In this document: positions 11,686 to 20,590 of the stretch, in pieces
Numbering within the stretch: the first letter of the stretch is position 1
Layout: every line of letters starts with the position of its first letter
Origin: Solobacterium sp.
GTDB lineage: Bacteria > Bacillota_I > Bacilli_A > Erysipelotrichales > Erysipelotrichaceae
Direction: 5' to 3'
Length of the DNA: 64,000 bases
Assembly: GCA_017510405.1 (NCBI GenBank)
Contig: JAFWNG010000023.1
Coordinates: forward strand, 115,729 to 179,728
Translations under genes and position numbers: made by a program
Notes under the pieces: model-generated
Told to the model about the DNA's origin: nothing
What the model saw: the letters and a program-made list of their open reading frames with translations, nothing else
Databases searched by the model: none

Positions 11686-12693
11686 ATGAGTGAAAGAAAC
11701 GATCTGCTGTCTGCTCTGAAAGAAGCCGGCGACGACGAAGAAACGATACGTCCGCAGTCGCTGAACGACTATGTCGGTCAGGATGCCCTGAAGGACAATC
11801 TGCGCATTTTTATCAAAGCTGCCCTGCAGCGGAACGAAGCACTGGACCATGTGCTCCTGTACGGCCCGCCGGGACTGGGCAAGACGACCCTGTCCTATAT
11901 CCTGGCCAATGAGATGCATACGCGCATCCGTGTGGCTTCCGGACCGAGTATTGAAAAACCGGGTGATCTGGCAGCGATACTGTCTGTTCTGGAACCCGGC
12001 GATATCCTGTTCATTGATGAGATCCACCGCATTCCGAAGATTGTGGAAGAGGTGCTGTATCCGGCGATGGAAGACTTCTGCATCGATGTCATGGTCGGCA
12101 AGGATGCCGGCGCCCGCAGTGTGCGGCTGGATCTGCCGCCGTTCACGCTTGTCGGCGCGACGACGCGGGCAGGTGATCTTTCCGCACCGCTTCGTGACCG
12201 CTTCGGCATCGTTTCCAAGCTGGACTACTACACGAATGACCAGCTGTCATCCATCGTTGCCCGCAGCGCCCGCGTTCTCGGCGTCCATATCAATCCGGAC
12301 GCAGTCGGTGAGATCGCCCGCAGAAGCCGCGGTACGCCGCGTATCGCGAACCGTCTGCTGCGCCGCATCCGCGACTTTGCCCAGGTGCTCAATGACGGCG
12401 TGATCTCCCAGGAACTGGCAAAACGTTCCCTGGACCGCCTTCATGTGGATTCACTCGGACTGGATGAAGTCGATATCCGCTATCTGCGCGGGATCATTGA
12501 ACGGTTCCACGGCGGACCGGTCGGACTGGACGCCCTGGCTACTTCCATCAGTGAAGAGTCCACGACGCTGGAAGACGTGTATGAACCGTATCTCATCCAG
12601 ATCGGTTTCGTGAACCGGACCGGAAGAGGACGGGTCGTAACCGAAAAAGCCTATGAACATCTCAAGATCGCACACAGCGATTCACTGTTCTAG
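11686..12693 (+). CDS. ruvB: Holliday junction helicase RuvB
   Basis: AAA+ motor that pumps DNA through the RuvA-bound junction. Walker [11 protein letters not shown], Walker B FIDEIHR, sensor 1 GATTRAG and the C-terminal winged helix ([14 protein letters not shown]) are all present. 335 residues, standard. Its stop codon interlocks with that of the convergent SRAP gene (shared CTAG), leaving no room for a terminator between them. Confidence 0.98.
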   Translation: MSERNDLLSALKEAGDDEETIRPQSLNDYVGQDALKDNLRIFIKAALQRNEALDHVLLYGPPGLGKTTLSYILANEMHTRIRVASGPSIEKPGDLAAILSVLEPGDILFIDEIHRIPKIVEEVLYPAMEDFCIDVMVGKDAGARSVRLDLPPFTLVGATTRAGDLSAPLRDRFGIVSKLDYYTNDQLSSIVARSARVLGVHINPDAVGEIARRSRGTPRIANRLLRRIRDFAQVLNDGVISQELAKRSLDRLHVDSLGLDEVDIRYLRGIIERFHGGPVGLDALATSISEESTTLEDVYEPYLIQIGFVNRTGRGRVVTEKAYEHLKIAHSDSLF

Positions 12694-13256
12694 GCCTTTT
12701 CGATAAAACGTTCGGAAACAGAAAGAGAATACAGGGAAGTGGGGTGCTCTGAGGCACACCACTTTTTTGCGTCTTCATAGGTGAACGCCAGCGGCATGCG
12801 GTCGTGAACGGTACGCGCTTCGCCTCGGGCTTCTTCCGTCAGAATGACAAAATGCCAGCCGTCCGCAAACTGCCGCGCCAGGCCGCCGAGGTACATGCAT
12901 TCGTCCGCGATGCGGAAGGCATAGCGTACACGCGGTGACTTTGTCCATTCATAGTAATAGGAAGCAGGCAGGACGCAGGGGATACTGCCGGCGAAAAAGC
13001 GCGAGGAAAAGCATGTCTCGCTTCGGCCGTTGATCACCGGGGAACCGGTTGAACGGGGATATCCCCATTTCATGATGCGCATCACGTGCGTATCACGGGC
13101 GGGAATGTAGATGCCCGCAAATGCCTGTGTGCCCGGGAACACCTCGGTCAGAGATACTTCCTCAAAGTCTTTTTCGGCAAACTTCTGTCTGGCCTGTTCG
13201 ATCAGACGCTGCCACCGCTGATTTTTCTCATCCCAGAAAACATATCTTCCGCACAT
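12690..13256 (-). CDS. SRAP/HMCES-type abasic-site protein (YedK family)
   Basis: SRAP proteins form a thiazolidine cross-link with abasic sites in single-stranded DNA through an N-terminal cysteine. The start must be the ATG at 13256, not the one two codons upstream, because the nucleophile has to be Cys2 (MCGRYVF). The other active-site residues are N76 (INGRSET), E103 (YYYEW) and H151 (VHDRMP), all intact. 188 residues is slightly short for the family. It is convergent with ruvB and their stop codons overlap, so the two transcripts must be antisense at their ends. Confidence 0.93.
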   Translation of the reverse strand: MCGRYVFWDEKNQRWQRLIEQARQKFAEKDFEEVSLTEVFPGTQAFAGIYIPARDTHVMRIMKWGYPRSTGSPVINGRSETCFSSRFFAGSIPCVLPASYYYEWTKSPRVRYAFRIADECMYLGGLARQFADGWHFVILTEEARGEARTVHDRMPLAFTYEDAKKWCASEHPTSLYSLSVSERFIEKA

Positions 13257-13270
13257 ATGCATATTATAAG

Positions 13271-13299
13271 TTGAAAAAGGGAAAGGGTCATTCTAGAAT
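13271..13299 (+). promoter_or_regulatory. Promoter of a small membrane protein gene
   Basis: TTGAAA (13271-13276), exactly 17 bases, TAGAAT (13294-13299). The predicted start falls at about 13306, on the second of two in-frame ATG codons, so the message may be leaderless. Confidence 0.6.
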
Positions 13300-13545
13300 A
13301 TGCCCATGGGTGAAAAAGAAGAAAAGAAAACGTACCGGAAAAAGAAGTGGATCTTTTTTCTGACTGCGGTCGGCATTTACTTTGCGATATTCCTGTTCCA
13401 GTATGCCATGCTCGGTCTTGTGAACCATACGATCGGTACGCATCCATATGTGCATCTGGCGCTGCTGATCGTGTTCCTGCTGGATTCCGCATGGCTGATG
13501 AAGCGGGCGATGGAGAGCGAATACATACACGAACTGCTGGACTGA
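13300..13545 (+). CDS. Small two-span membrane protein, unknown
   Basis: Not recognised. The 81-residue product has a very basic N-terminus (KEEKKTYRKKKW), then two membrane segments (about residues 17-38 and 49-65) and a short acidic tail. No Shine-Dalgarno is present at normal spacing. Two in-frame ATGs exist, at 13300 and 13306; the promoter -10 ends at 13299, so translation probably starts at 13306 on a leaderless mRNA. It is divergent from the SRAP gene and is followed by a hairpin and the valS leader. Confidence 0.65.
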   Translation: MPMGEKEEKKTYRKKKWIFFLTAVGIYFAIFLFQYAMLGLVNHTIGTHPYVHLALLIVFLLDSAWLMKRAMESEYIHELLD

Positions 13546-13547
13546 AT

Positions 13548-13581
13548 TTCCTGTTTCTTTTAAACAGGAATCTGGTATAAT
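13548..13581 (+). promoter_or_regulatory. Hairpin plus extended -10 promoter of valS
   Basis: A 9-bp stem TTCCTGTTT/AAACAGGAA (13548-13570) is followed two bases later by TGGTATAAT (13573-13581), an extended -10 with no clear -35. The hairpin has no T-run; it may be a weak terminator of the small upstream gene or simply occupy the -35 region. Confidence 0.55.
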
Positions 13582-13587
13582 CGCTGT

Positions 13588-13798
13588 GTAGGCGCTGAAG
13601 AAAAGGAGTAGGCATCGTGATTTCTCCATAGAGAGGCTGCGGTTGGTGCAAGCAGCCGGGAAAGCATGCCGAAGTCGTTTCCGAGCCGGACGGGTGAACC
13701 GAAGTAAGCCGTCCCGTGTCATGTACGTTACACATGTTGAGAAGCAAGCAAAGGTGGTACCGCGTTAATGACGTCCTGTGCATGACAGGGCTTTTTTT
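13588..13798 (+). ncRNA. T-box riboswitch, valine specifier
   Basis: Full T-box leader of valS. The Stem I apical part (GCTGCGGTTGGTGCAAGCAG) is near 13637-13656, the specifier loop shows GAA-GTC with GTC (Val) at 13674-13676, and the conserved T-box sequence AAGGTGGTACCGCG lies at 13751-13764. The terminator is the stem 13773-13791 with seven T. Uncharged tRNA-Val is expected to stabilise the antiterminator and allow valS transcription. Confidence 0.93.
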
Positions 13799-13815
13799 AT
13801 GAAGGAGAACAAACT

Positions 13816-16428
13816 ATGGAGAAGAATCTGAGTCAGAAGTATGATCACAAATCAGTTGAGGAAGGCCGTTACAATGAATGGCTGGAGAAAGGGTATTTTA
13901 CTGCCGGGGACAAATCAAAGGATCCGTATACGATCGTGATCCCGCCGCCGAATGTTACCGGAAAGCTGCACATCGGTCATGCCTGGGACAACACCCTGCA
14001 GGATATCATCTCCCGTTTCAAGCGGATGCAGGGATACGACATGCTGTATCTGCCGGGCATGGATCATGCCGGCATCGCGACACAGGCGCGTGTTGATGCC
14101 CGTCTGAAATCGGAAGGTATTTCCCGTTATGATCTGGGACGTGAAGGATTCCTGAAACGTGCCTGGGAATGGAAAGAAGAATATGCTGCAACGATCCGCA
14201 AACAATGGGGCAAGCTCGGCAATTCGCTGGATTACACCCGTGAGCGCTTTACAATGGACGAAGGTCTCAACTATGCGGTCCGTACGGTTTTTGTCCGTCT
14301 GTATGAAGAAGGTCTGATCTACCGCGGCTGGCGGATCATCAACTGGGATCCGGAAGCACGTACTGCCCTCAGCAACATCGAAGTCAATTACAAAGAAGAC
14401 AAGGGCAATATGTTCTACTTCAACTACAAGGTCGTTGAGACCGGCGATACGTTTACGGTCGCTACCACCCGTCCGGAAACGATGTTCGGCGACGTCTGCG
14501 TCGTCGTTAATCCGACAGATGAGCGTTTCAGCGGCATGATCGGACTGCATGCCGTTAACCCGGCAAACTACGAGGAACTGCCCATCATCGGTGATGAATA
14601 CGTTGATGTGGAGTTCGGTACCGGTGCCATGAAGTGCACGCCGGCGCACGATCCCAACGATTTCCTGATCGCTGAGCGCCATGGTCTTGAGAAACCGATC
14701 TGCATGAATCCGGACGGAACGATGAATGCACTGTGCGGAAAATACGAAGGCATGGACCGTTATGTATGCCGTGATGCGCTGGTCGACCAGATCCGCGCGG
14801 ACGGCAATCTGGTTAAAATCGAAGAGATCACGCATAACGTTGCGCATTCCGAACGGACGGACTGTGTCGTGGAACCGTATCTGTCCCAGCAGTGGTTCGT
14901 GAAAATGAAGCCGCTGGCAGATGACGTGCTCAAATACCAGGACGATCCGGATAAGAAGATCAACTTCTATCCGGAGCGGTTCGAGCGTGTATTCACGCAG
15001 TGGCTGGAGAATATTGAGGACTGGTGCATTTCCCGTCAGCTGTGGTGGGGCCACCGTATTCCGGCATGGTACAACAAGACGACCGGCGAGACATATGTCG
15101 GCATGGAAGAACCGGAAGACATTGAAAACTGGGTACAGGACGAAGATGTTCTGGATACATGGTTCTCCAGCGCTCTGTGGCCGTTCTCCACGCTCGGCTG
15201 GCCGAACGATACCGACGATATGAAGCGGTATTATCCGACGACTACAATGGTCACCGGCTATGACATCATCTTCTTCTGGGTCGCACGTATGGCGTTCACC
15301 GCACGTCATTTCACGAAAAACCGCCCGTTCCGCGATGTCCTGATCCACGGTCTGATCCGCGATGAATTTGGCCGCAAGATGTCCAAGTCTCTCGGCAACG
15401 GCATCGACCCGATGGATGTCATCGAACAGCACGGCGTCGATGCGCTGCGCTTCTTCCTGACGACAAACAGCACACCGGGCCAGGATATGCGTTATATTCC
15501 GGCAAAAGTCGACGCGGCATGGAACTTCATCAACAAGATTTGGAACGCAAGCCGCTTCGTTCTGATGAATCTGCCGGAAGGATTCACGAAAGACGATATC
15601 GATCTGTCCGGCGCCAGCATCAGCGACGCATGGATCCTGAACCGTCTGAACGAAGTCATCGCCCACGTTACGCAGAACATGGAGAAATACGAGTTCGCAC
15701 TCGTCGGCAATGAGCTGTACAGCTTCATCTGGGATGATTTCTGCAGCTGGTATGTGGAAATGAGCAAGACCGCGCTGTATGGGGAAGATGAAAGCGCGAA
15801 GAAGGCAGCGTATTCCACACTGTACATCATGCTGCATAATATCGTGCGTCTTCTGCATCCGTTCATGCCGTTCGTAACGGAAGAGATCTACCTGACGATG
15901 CCGCATGAAAAGACGTCCGTATGCATCGAGGATTATCCGACAGTGCTGAAGGATATCCCGGCCTGCGATATGGCTGCCATGGACCGTCTGATCTCCATGA
16001 TCCAGAAGATTCGTGAAGTCAAGAATCTCAACGATCTGAAGCCGTCCGCGCTCCTGCATGTCTGCGTGCGCGACCTGAACGGTGATCCGGTCGTAGTGGA
16101 TGACCGTCTGTCCGCGATCCTGAACAAACTGGCAAAGGCAGAATGGCAGACGGAACTCGAAGGCGACCTGACAGTCGAAACGATCCGCGGCGGCAGTATG
16201 TATATTCCGTCCGGTGAACTGAGTGATCCGGCGGAAGAGATCGCCAAGCTGACGGCAGAGAAAGAACGTCTTGAAGGCGAGATCAAACGCTCCACAGGCA
16301 TTCTTTCCAATCCGGGCTTCCTGAAGAAAGCACCGGCTGCCAAAGTGGAAAACGAAAAGCAGAAGCTGGAAGCGTACCGGAAACAGTACGAAGTCGTCAG
16401 CGAGCGTCTCGCAAAACTGAACGGCTGA
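13816..16428 (+). CDS. valS: Valyl-tRNA synthetase
   Basis: Class I synthetase of 870 residues. HIGH signature in PPPNVTGKLHIGHAWDN near residue 45, editing (CP1) domain in the middle, KMSKS signature as GRKMSKSLGNGIDP, and a C-terminal coiled coil (EIAKLTAEKERLEGEIKRS) typical of ValRS that binds the tRNA elbow. Controlled by the T-box immediately upstream. A strong terminator follows. Confidence 0.99.
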   Translation: MEKNLSQKYDHKSVEEGRYNEWLEKGYFTAGDKSKDPYTIVIPPPNVTGKLHIGHAWDNTLQDIISRFKRMQGYDMLYLPGMDHAGIATQARVDARLKSEGISRYDLGREGFLKRAWEWKEEYAATIRKQWGKLGNSLDYTRERFTMDEGLNYAVRTVFVRLYEEGLIYRGWRIINWDPEARTALSNIEVNYKEDKGNMFYFNYKVVETGDTFTVATTRPETMFGDVCVVVNPTDERFSGMIGLHAVNPANYEELPIIGDEYVDVEFGTGAMKCTPAHDPNDFLIAERHGLEKPICMNPDGTMNALCGKYEGMDRYVCRDALVDQIRADGNLVKIEEITHNVAHSERTDCVVEPYLSQQWFVKMKPLADDVLKYQDDPDKKINFYPERFERVFTQWLENIEDWCISRQLWWGHRIPAWYNKTTGETYVGMEEPEDIENWVQDEDVLDTWFSSALWPFSTLGWPNDTDDMKRYYPTTTMVTGYDIIFFWVARMAFTARHFTKNRPFRDVLIHGLIRDEFGRKMSKSLGNGIDPMDVIEQHGVDALRFFLTTNSTPGQDMRYIPAKVDAAWNFINKIWNASRFVLMNLPEGFTKDDIDLSGASISDAWILNRLNEVIAHVTQNMEKYEFALVGNELYSFIWDDFCSWYVEMSKTALYGEDESAKKAAYSTLYIMLHNIVRLLHPFMPFVTEEIYLTMPHEKTSVCIEDYPTVLKDIPACDMAAMDRLISMIQKIREVKNLNDLKPSALLHVCVRDLNGDPVVVDDRLSAILNKLAKAEWQTELEGDLTVETIRGGSMYIPSGELSDPAEEIAKLTAEKERLEGEIKRSTGILSNPGFLKKAPAAKVENEKQKLEAYRKQYEVVSERLAKLNG

Positions 16429-16448
16429 TCCAGTCACAGACAGAAACA

Positions 16449-16491
16449 ATATGCCGGAACAGGACGGAATGCCTGTTCCGGCATTGTTTTT
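16449..16491 (+). terminator. Intrinsic terminator after valS
   Basis: Perfect 13-bp stem ATGCCGGAACAGG/CCTGTTCCGGCAT with an 8-base loop, followed by TGTTTTT. Confidence 0.93.
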
Positions 16492-16518
16492 GCCGGCGCA
16501 AAGTAAAAGATTCATTAT

Positions 16519-16546
16519 TTGAGAAGAAGAAATAGGATGTTATACT
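16519..16546 (+). promoter_or_regulatory. Promoter of the alpha/beta-hydrolase-like gene
   Basis: TTGAGA, 16 bases, TATACT, with TG one base upstream of the -10 (extended -10, TGTTATACT). Confidence 0.6.
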
Positions 16547-16583
16547 AAAGACAGAATGATACCCGATACGGAGGTCAAGAATA

Positions 16584-17519
16584 ATGAGTAAGAAAAAGAA
16601 TCATCCGATTTTAAAGACGGTCGGCATTACGGCTGCGGCAGGTGTGTGCGCTTATGCCGGAAGCGGCTATGCTTTATTCCGCAAACTGTTCGATCTGAAC
16701 AATTCATCCTTTTATAAAGCAATCGGCATCCGCCGCCTGACAGCCGGCGACAGCGAAAAGAATAACTGGTTCATGCACAGCACCAGGGACGATGACTTCC
16801 TGGATTCCTATGACGGACTGAAACTGCATGCAATGCGCATTACCAATCATCCGGAGGATCACAGGTGGATGATCATCCAGCACGGTTTCTCCGACTACAG
16901 CGGCGGCATGCTGGATCTGATCTATGAAGCAGATCACAACGGCTACAATGTACTGGCACCGGACAGCCGCGGCTGCGGTATGTCGGAAGGACAGTATACC
17001 GGACTTGGCTGGATGGAGCACTATGATCTGATCAGCTGGATCAATTACCTCGTCACCCTGGATCCGGAAGCACAGATCGCAGTATACGGTGCTGATGCCG
17101 GCGCAGCAGCGCTGATGAACGCAGCCGGCGACTATCTGCCTTCCAATGTGAAATGCCTGATCGAAGACAGCGGCTTCAGCGGGATCCGGGAATATATCCT
17201 GAATGCCATCCGCATCGAATTCGGCATTGACGGCAGACTGCTGATCCCGGCAATTGACTTCTATGTGAAGCAGATCCTGCATTTCTCCGTCGACGATGTA
17301 AGCACCCGCCGCCAGCTGACGCAGGGAACGATACCGATGCTGTTCATGCACGGCACGCACAACGAACTGATCCCGAGCTCCATGGTATTTGATAATTACT
17401 ATGCATATGCCGGCGAAAAAGACCTGTATATGATCGAAGGCGGACGGTTCGGCGAAAGAGGCGATGAGCCTTCCTGCTACCGCGCGATCTTCGGCTTTGC
17501 GGAAAAATACATCGGCTGA
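16584..17519 (+). CDS. Alpha/beta-hydrolase fold protein lacking the catalytic triad
   Basis: A 311-residue member of the YqkD-like alpha/beta-hydrolase group with an N-terminal membrane anchor or signal (residues 8-30, KTVGITAAAGVCAYAGSGYA). The fold landmarks are clear: IIQHGFSD (oxyanion strand), APDSRGCGMSEG, and the C-terminal MLFMHGTH. The nucleophile elbow reads YGADAGAA, with Asp (D171) where Ser is expected; the acid position reads HGTHNELIP instead of HGDxDxxVP; and the final loop reads EGGRFGERGDEP with no histidine. All three catalytic positions are therefore replaced and the protein is probably a non-catalytic relative. Strong GGAGG site; single-gene transcript bounded by promoter and terminator. 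Confidence 0.8.
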   Translation: MSKKKNHPILKTVGITAAAGVCAYAGSGYALFRKLFDLNNSSFYKAIGIRRLTAGDSEKNNWFMHSTRDDDFLDSYDGLKLHAMRITNHPEDHRWMIIQHGFSDYSGGMLDLIYEADHNGYNVLAPDSRGCGMSEGQYTGLGWMEHYDLISWINYLVTLDPEAQIAVYGADAGAAALMNAAGDYLPSNVKCLIEDSGFSGIREYILNAIRIEFGIDGRLLIPAIDFYVKQILHFSVDDVSTRRQLTQGTIPMLFMHGTHNELIPSSMVFDNYYAYAGEKDLYMIEGGRFGERGDEPSCYRAIFGFAEKYIG

Positions 17520-17536
17520 TAACCATACGAGCAGAG

Positions 17537-17566
17537 CGGAATACCGGAAACGGTATTCCGTTTTTT
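17537..17566 (+). terminator. Intrinsic terminator with GAAA tetraloop
   Basis: 10-bp stem CGGAATACCG/CGGTATTCCG closed by GAAA and followed by six T. Confidence 0.95.
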
Positions 17567-17687
17567 GAATTTTACCGGAAAACATGACGGATGTCAGTCG
17601 GTGGAATACTTCAGATTATGCCTTATTTATAGTACTTTTCAGTACCTGATCCACGGTTTTGAAAGCGTGTAAAAAGTTTTCATGTTC

Positions 17688-17716
17688 TTGTTTATACCAG
17701 ATGTTTACCTTATAAT
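17688..17716 (+). promoter_or_regulatory. Promoter of ppdK
   Basis: TTGTTT, 17 bases, TATAAT. The remaining bases between the preceding terminator and this promoter (about 17567-17687) hold nothing I can assign. Confidence 0.65.
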
Positions 17717-17741
17717 ATCTGTAAATATACAGGAGGCTTAC

Positions 17742-20462
17742 ATGAGCAAAAAATATGTCTACAAGTTTACCGAAGGCAATGGCTCCATGCGTGAGTTATT
17801 AGGCGGTAAGGGTGCAAACCTCGCCGAAATGGCCAGCCTGGAACTGCCGGTGCCGATGGGATTTACGATTACAACAGAAGCATGTAATCAGTACTACGCC
17901 GACGGCGAAAAGATCAATGACGAGATCATGGATCAGGTTCGTGAAAAACTGGCCTGGCTCGAAGAATACATGGGCATGAAGCTCGGCGATCCGACAAAGC
18001 CGCTGCTTGTTTCCGTAAGATCCGGTGCCCGTGCATCCATGCCGGGTATGATGGATACGATCCTGAACCTTGGTATCAATGACGAAGTCGCTGCAGCTAT
18101 GGCAGAAGCGTCCAACAATCCGCGTTTCGTTTATGACTCCTACCGTCGTTTCGTTCAGATGTTCTCCGACGTTGTCATGGGTCTGTCCAAGAAGCGTTTC
18201 GAAGTCATCATCGATGAACTGAAGGATGAAAAGGGCGTTAAGCTGGACGTTGAACTCGACGCAGACGACATGAAGACTCTGACAAAGCGCTTCAAAGAAT
18301 TCTATAAGACAGAAAAGGGCGAAGACTTCCCGCAGGATCCGAAGATCCAGCTCGAAAGAGCAATCGAAGCCGTATTCCGTTCCTGGAACAACGAACGTGC
18401 TATCTTCTACCGTAAGATGAATGATATCCCGTCCGACTGGGGTACAGCAGTTAACGTACAGTCCATGGTATTCGGAAACATGGGTTCCGACTGCGCGACA
18501 GGTGTCTGCTTCACACGTAACCCGTCCACAGGCTCCAATGCATACTTCTATGGTGAATACCTGATCAATGCACAGGGCGAAGACGTCGTTGCCGGCGTAC
18601 GTACACCGCAGCAGATCTCCAAGCTCGGCTCCATCGCATGGGCTGAAGGCATGGGAATCAGCGAGGAAGAAAGAGCTGCCAAGTTCCCGTCTCTCGAAGA
18701 GAGCATGCCGGAAACATTCGCAGAACTCGATGATGTCCGCAGAAAACTGGAAGCTCACTACCATGATATGCAGGACCTCGAATTCACGATCCAGAACCGC
18801 AAGCTGTACATGCTGCAGACACGTAACGGTAAGAGAACCGCTGCGGCTGCTCTGAAGGTTGCTGTTGACATGGTCGAAGAAGGCCTTGTTACAAAAGATC
18901 AGGCTCTGATGATGGTTGAGCCGAAGCAGCTCGATGACCTGCTCCATCCGACATTCGATGCAGCAGCTCTGAAGGCAAAGGCTTCCGATATTATCGCCAA
19001 GGGTCTGGCAGCTTCTCCGGGTGCAGGTTCCGGTGCGATCGTATTCACAGCTGCAGAAGCAAAAGCACAGGCTGAAGCAGGCAAGAAGGTCGTTCTGGTC
19101 CGTCTGGAAACATCTCCGGAAGACATCGAAGGCATGCACGTTTCCGAAGCAATCGTTACAGTCCGCGGCGGTATGACAAGCCATGCAGCAGTTGTTGCCC
19201 GTGGTATGGGTGCGTGCTGCGTATCCGGATGCGGCGATATCTCCGTAGACGAAGAAGCAAAACAGTTCACAGTTAACGGCGAAGTCTTCAAGGAAGGCGA
19301 CATCATCTCCGTTGACGGTACAACAGGCTGCGTATACCGCGGTGAGATCAAAACAGTTCCGGCTACGATCTCCGGCAACTTCGAGACCTTCATGAACTGG
19401 GCAGACGCACGCCGTACACTGAAGATCCGTACAAATGCAGATACACCGGAAGATGCACAGCGTGCAGTTGAATTCGGTGCAGAAGGCATCGGTCTGGTCC
19501 GTACAGAACATATGTTCTTCAACAGTGCGGAAAGAATCAAAGCCATCCGTATGCTGTGCGTAGCGCGCAACGATGAACAGCGTGCAAAAGCACTGGCTCT
19601 GCTGGAACCGTATCAGCAGGAAGACTTCGAAGGCATCTTCGAGGCAATGGGCGGCAGAAGCGTTACTGTCCGTCTGTTAGACCCGCCGCTGCATGAATTC
19701 CTCCCGAAGACGGAAGAAGAAGCAAAAGACGTTGCTGAAGCACTCGGCATCACGATCGCTGATGTAGAAGCTGCAGCTGCAGAACTCCATGAATTCAACC
19801 CGATGATGGGTCACCGCGGATGCCGTCTGGATGTTACATATCCGGAAATCGGTAAGATGCAGGCTCGTGCGATCATCAACGCAGGTCTCGCAATCAACGC
19901 AGCTCATCCGGACTGGAAGTTCGTTCCGGAAATCATGGTACCGCTGGTCGGCGAACCGAAAGAACTTGAGTTTGTTGCTAACCTCGTTAAGGCAGAAGCA
20001 GACAAGGTCATTGCTGAAAAGGGTTCCGACATGGTCTACAAAGTCGGTACAATGATCGAGATCCCGCGTGCAGCTCTGCTGTCCGGTGAGATTGCAAAGA
20101 CTGCTGAGTTCTACTCCTTCGGTACAAACGACCTGACACAGATGACATTCGGTTTCTCCAGAGATGATGCCGGCAAGTTCCTTGGTGACTACTATGACAA
20201 GCACATCTATGAATCCGATCCGTTCGCACACGTTGACCAGTTCGGTGTAGGCAGACTGATCAAGATCGCTGCTGAAGAAGGCAAGGCAACACGTCCGGAC
20301 CTCCATCTGGGTGTCTGCGGCGAACACGGCGGAGATCCGGCTTCGATCGAATTCTTCAACAAGGTCGGTCTGAACTATGTCTCCTGCTCGCCGTACCGTG
20401 TACCGATCGCCCGTCTGGCTGCTGCTCAGGCTGCGATCAAACTCGACCGCGAAAAAGCATAA
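17742..20462 (+). CDS. ppdK: Pyruvate, phosphate dikinase
   Basis: Interconverts pyruvate + ATP + Pi and PEP + AMP + PPi; in fermentative anaerobes it often runs in the pyruvate-forming direction. The 906 residues comprise an N-terminal ATP-grasp domain (GGKGANLAEMASL, then VRSGARASMPGMMDT), a swivelling phosphohistidine domain with the catalytic His in GGMTSHAAVVARG (H481) preceded by the regulatory Thr, and a C-terminal PEP barrel with Cys859 in GVCGEHGGDP. The frame is open upstream but the start is the ATG at 17742 with AGGAGG at 17731, giving MSKKYVYKFTEGNG. Codon use is visibly more biased than in the neighbours (many ACA, GTT, CGT, TCC), as expected for a highly expressed enzyme. Confidence 0.98.
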   Translation: MSKKYVYKFTEGNGSMRELLGGKGANLAEMASLELPVPMGFTITTEACNQYYADGEKINDEIMDQVREKLAWLEEYMGMKLGDPTKPLLVSVRSGARASMPGMMDTILNLGINDEVAAAMAEASNNPRFVYDSYRRFVQMFSDVVMGLSKKRFEVIIDELKDEKGVKLDVELDADDMKTLTKRFKEFYKTEKGEDFPQDPKIQLERAIEAVFRSWNNERAIFYRKMNDIPSDWGTAVNVQSMVFGNMGSDCATGVCFTRNPSTGSNAYFYGEYLINAQGEDVVAGVRTPQQISKLGSIAWAEGMGISEEERAAKFPSLEESMPETFAELDDVRRKLEAHYHDMQDLEFTIQNRKLYMLQTRNGKRTAAAALKVAVDMVEEGLVTKDQALMMVEPKQLDDLLHPTFDAAALKAKASDIIAKGLAASPGAGSGAIVFTAAEAKAQAEAGKKVVLVRLETSPEDIEGMHVSEAIVTVRGGMTSHAAVVARGMGACCVSGCGDISVDEEAKQFTVNGEVFKEGDIISVDGTTGCVYRGEIKTVPATISGNFETFMNWADARRTLKIRTNADTPEDAQRAVEFGAEGIGLVRTEHMFFNSAERIKAIRMLCVARNDEQRAKALALLEPYQQEDFEGIFEAMGGRSVTVRLLDPPLHEFLPKTEEEAKDVAEALGITIADVEAAAAELHEFNPMMGHRGCRLDVTYPEIGKMQARAIINAGLAINAAHPDWKFVPEIMVPLVGEPKELEFVANLVKAEADKVIAEKGSDMVYKVGTMIEIPRAALLSGEIAKTAEFYSFGTNDLTQMTFGFSRDDAGKFLGDYYDKHIYESDPFAHVDQFGVGRLIKIAAEEGKATRPDLHLGVCGEHGGDPASIEFFNKVGLNYVSCSPYRVPIARLAAAQAAIKLDREKA

Positions 20463-20482
20463 GAGCTCATATGTTTCCTGAG

Positions 20483-20511
20483 CGTATCACTTCGGTGATA
20501 CGCTTTTTTTC
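20483..20511 (+). terminator. Intrinsic terminator with UUCG tetraloop after ppdK
   Basis: Stem GCGTATCAC/GTGATACGC closed by TTCG (a C-UUCG-G loop), then seven T. Confidence 0.95.
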
Positions 20512-20590
20512 ATGCACGGAGACGGGCATATATAAGCACGGAGAAACACGGTTTTGGTATAGTAAAACTGAGAAAAGCAGGAGGCAGATC

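Noticed and set aside
13915..16515. 866-codon minus-strand frame opposite valS
   Set aside because: Antisense shadow of valS; composition and lack of any motif argue against a real gene.
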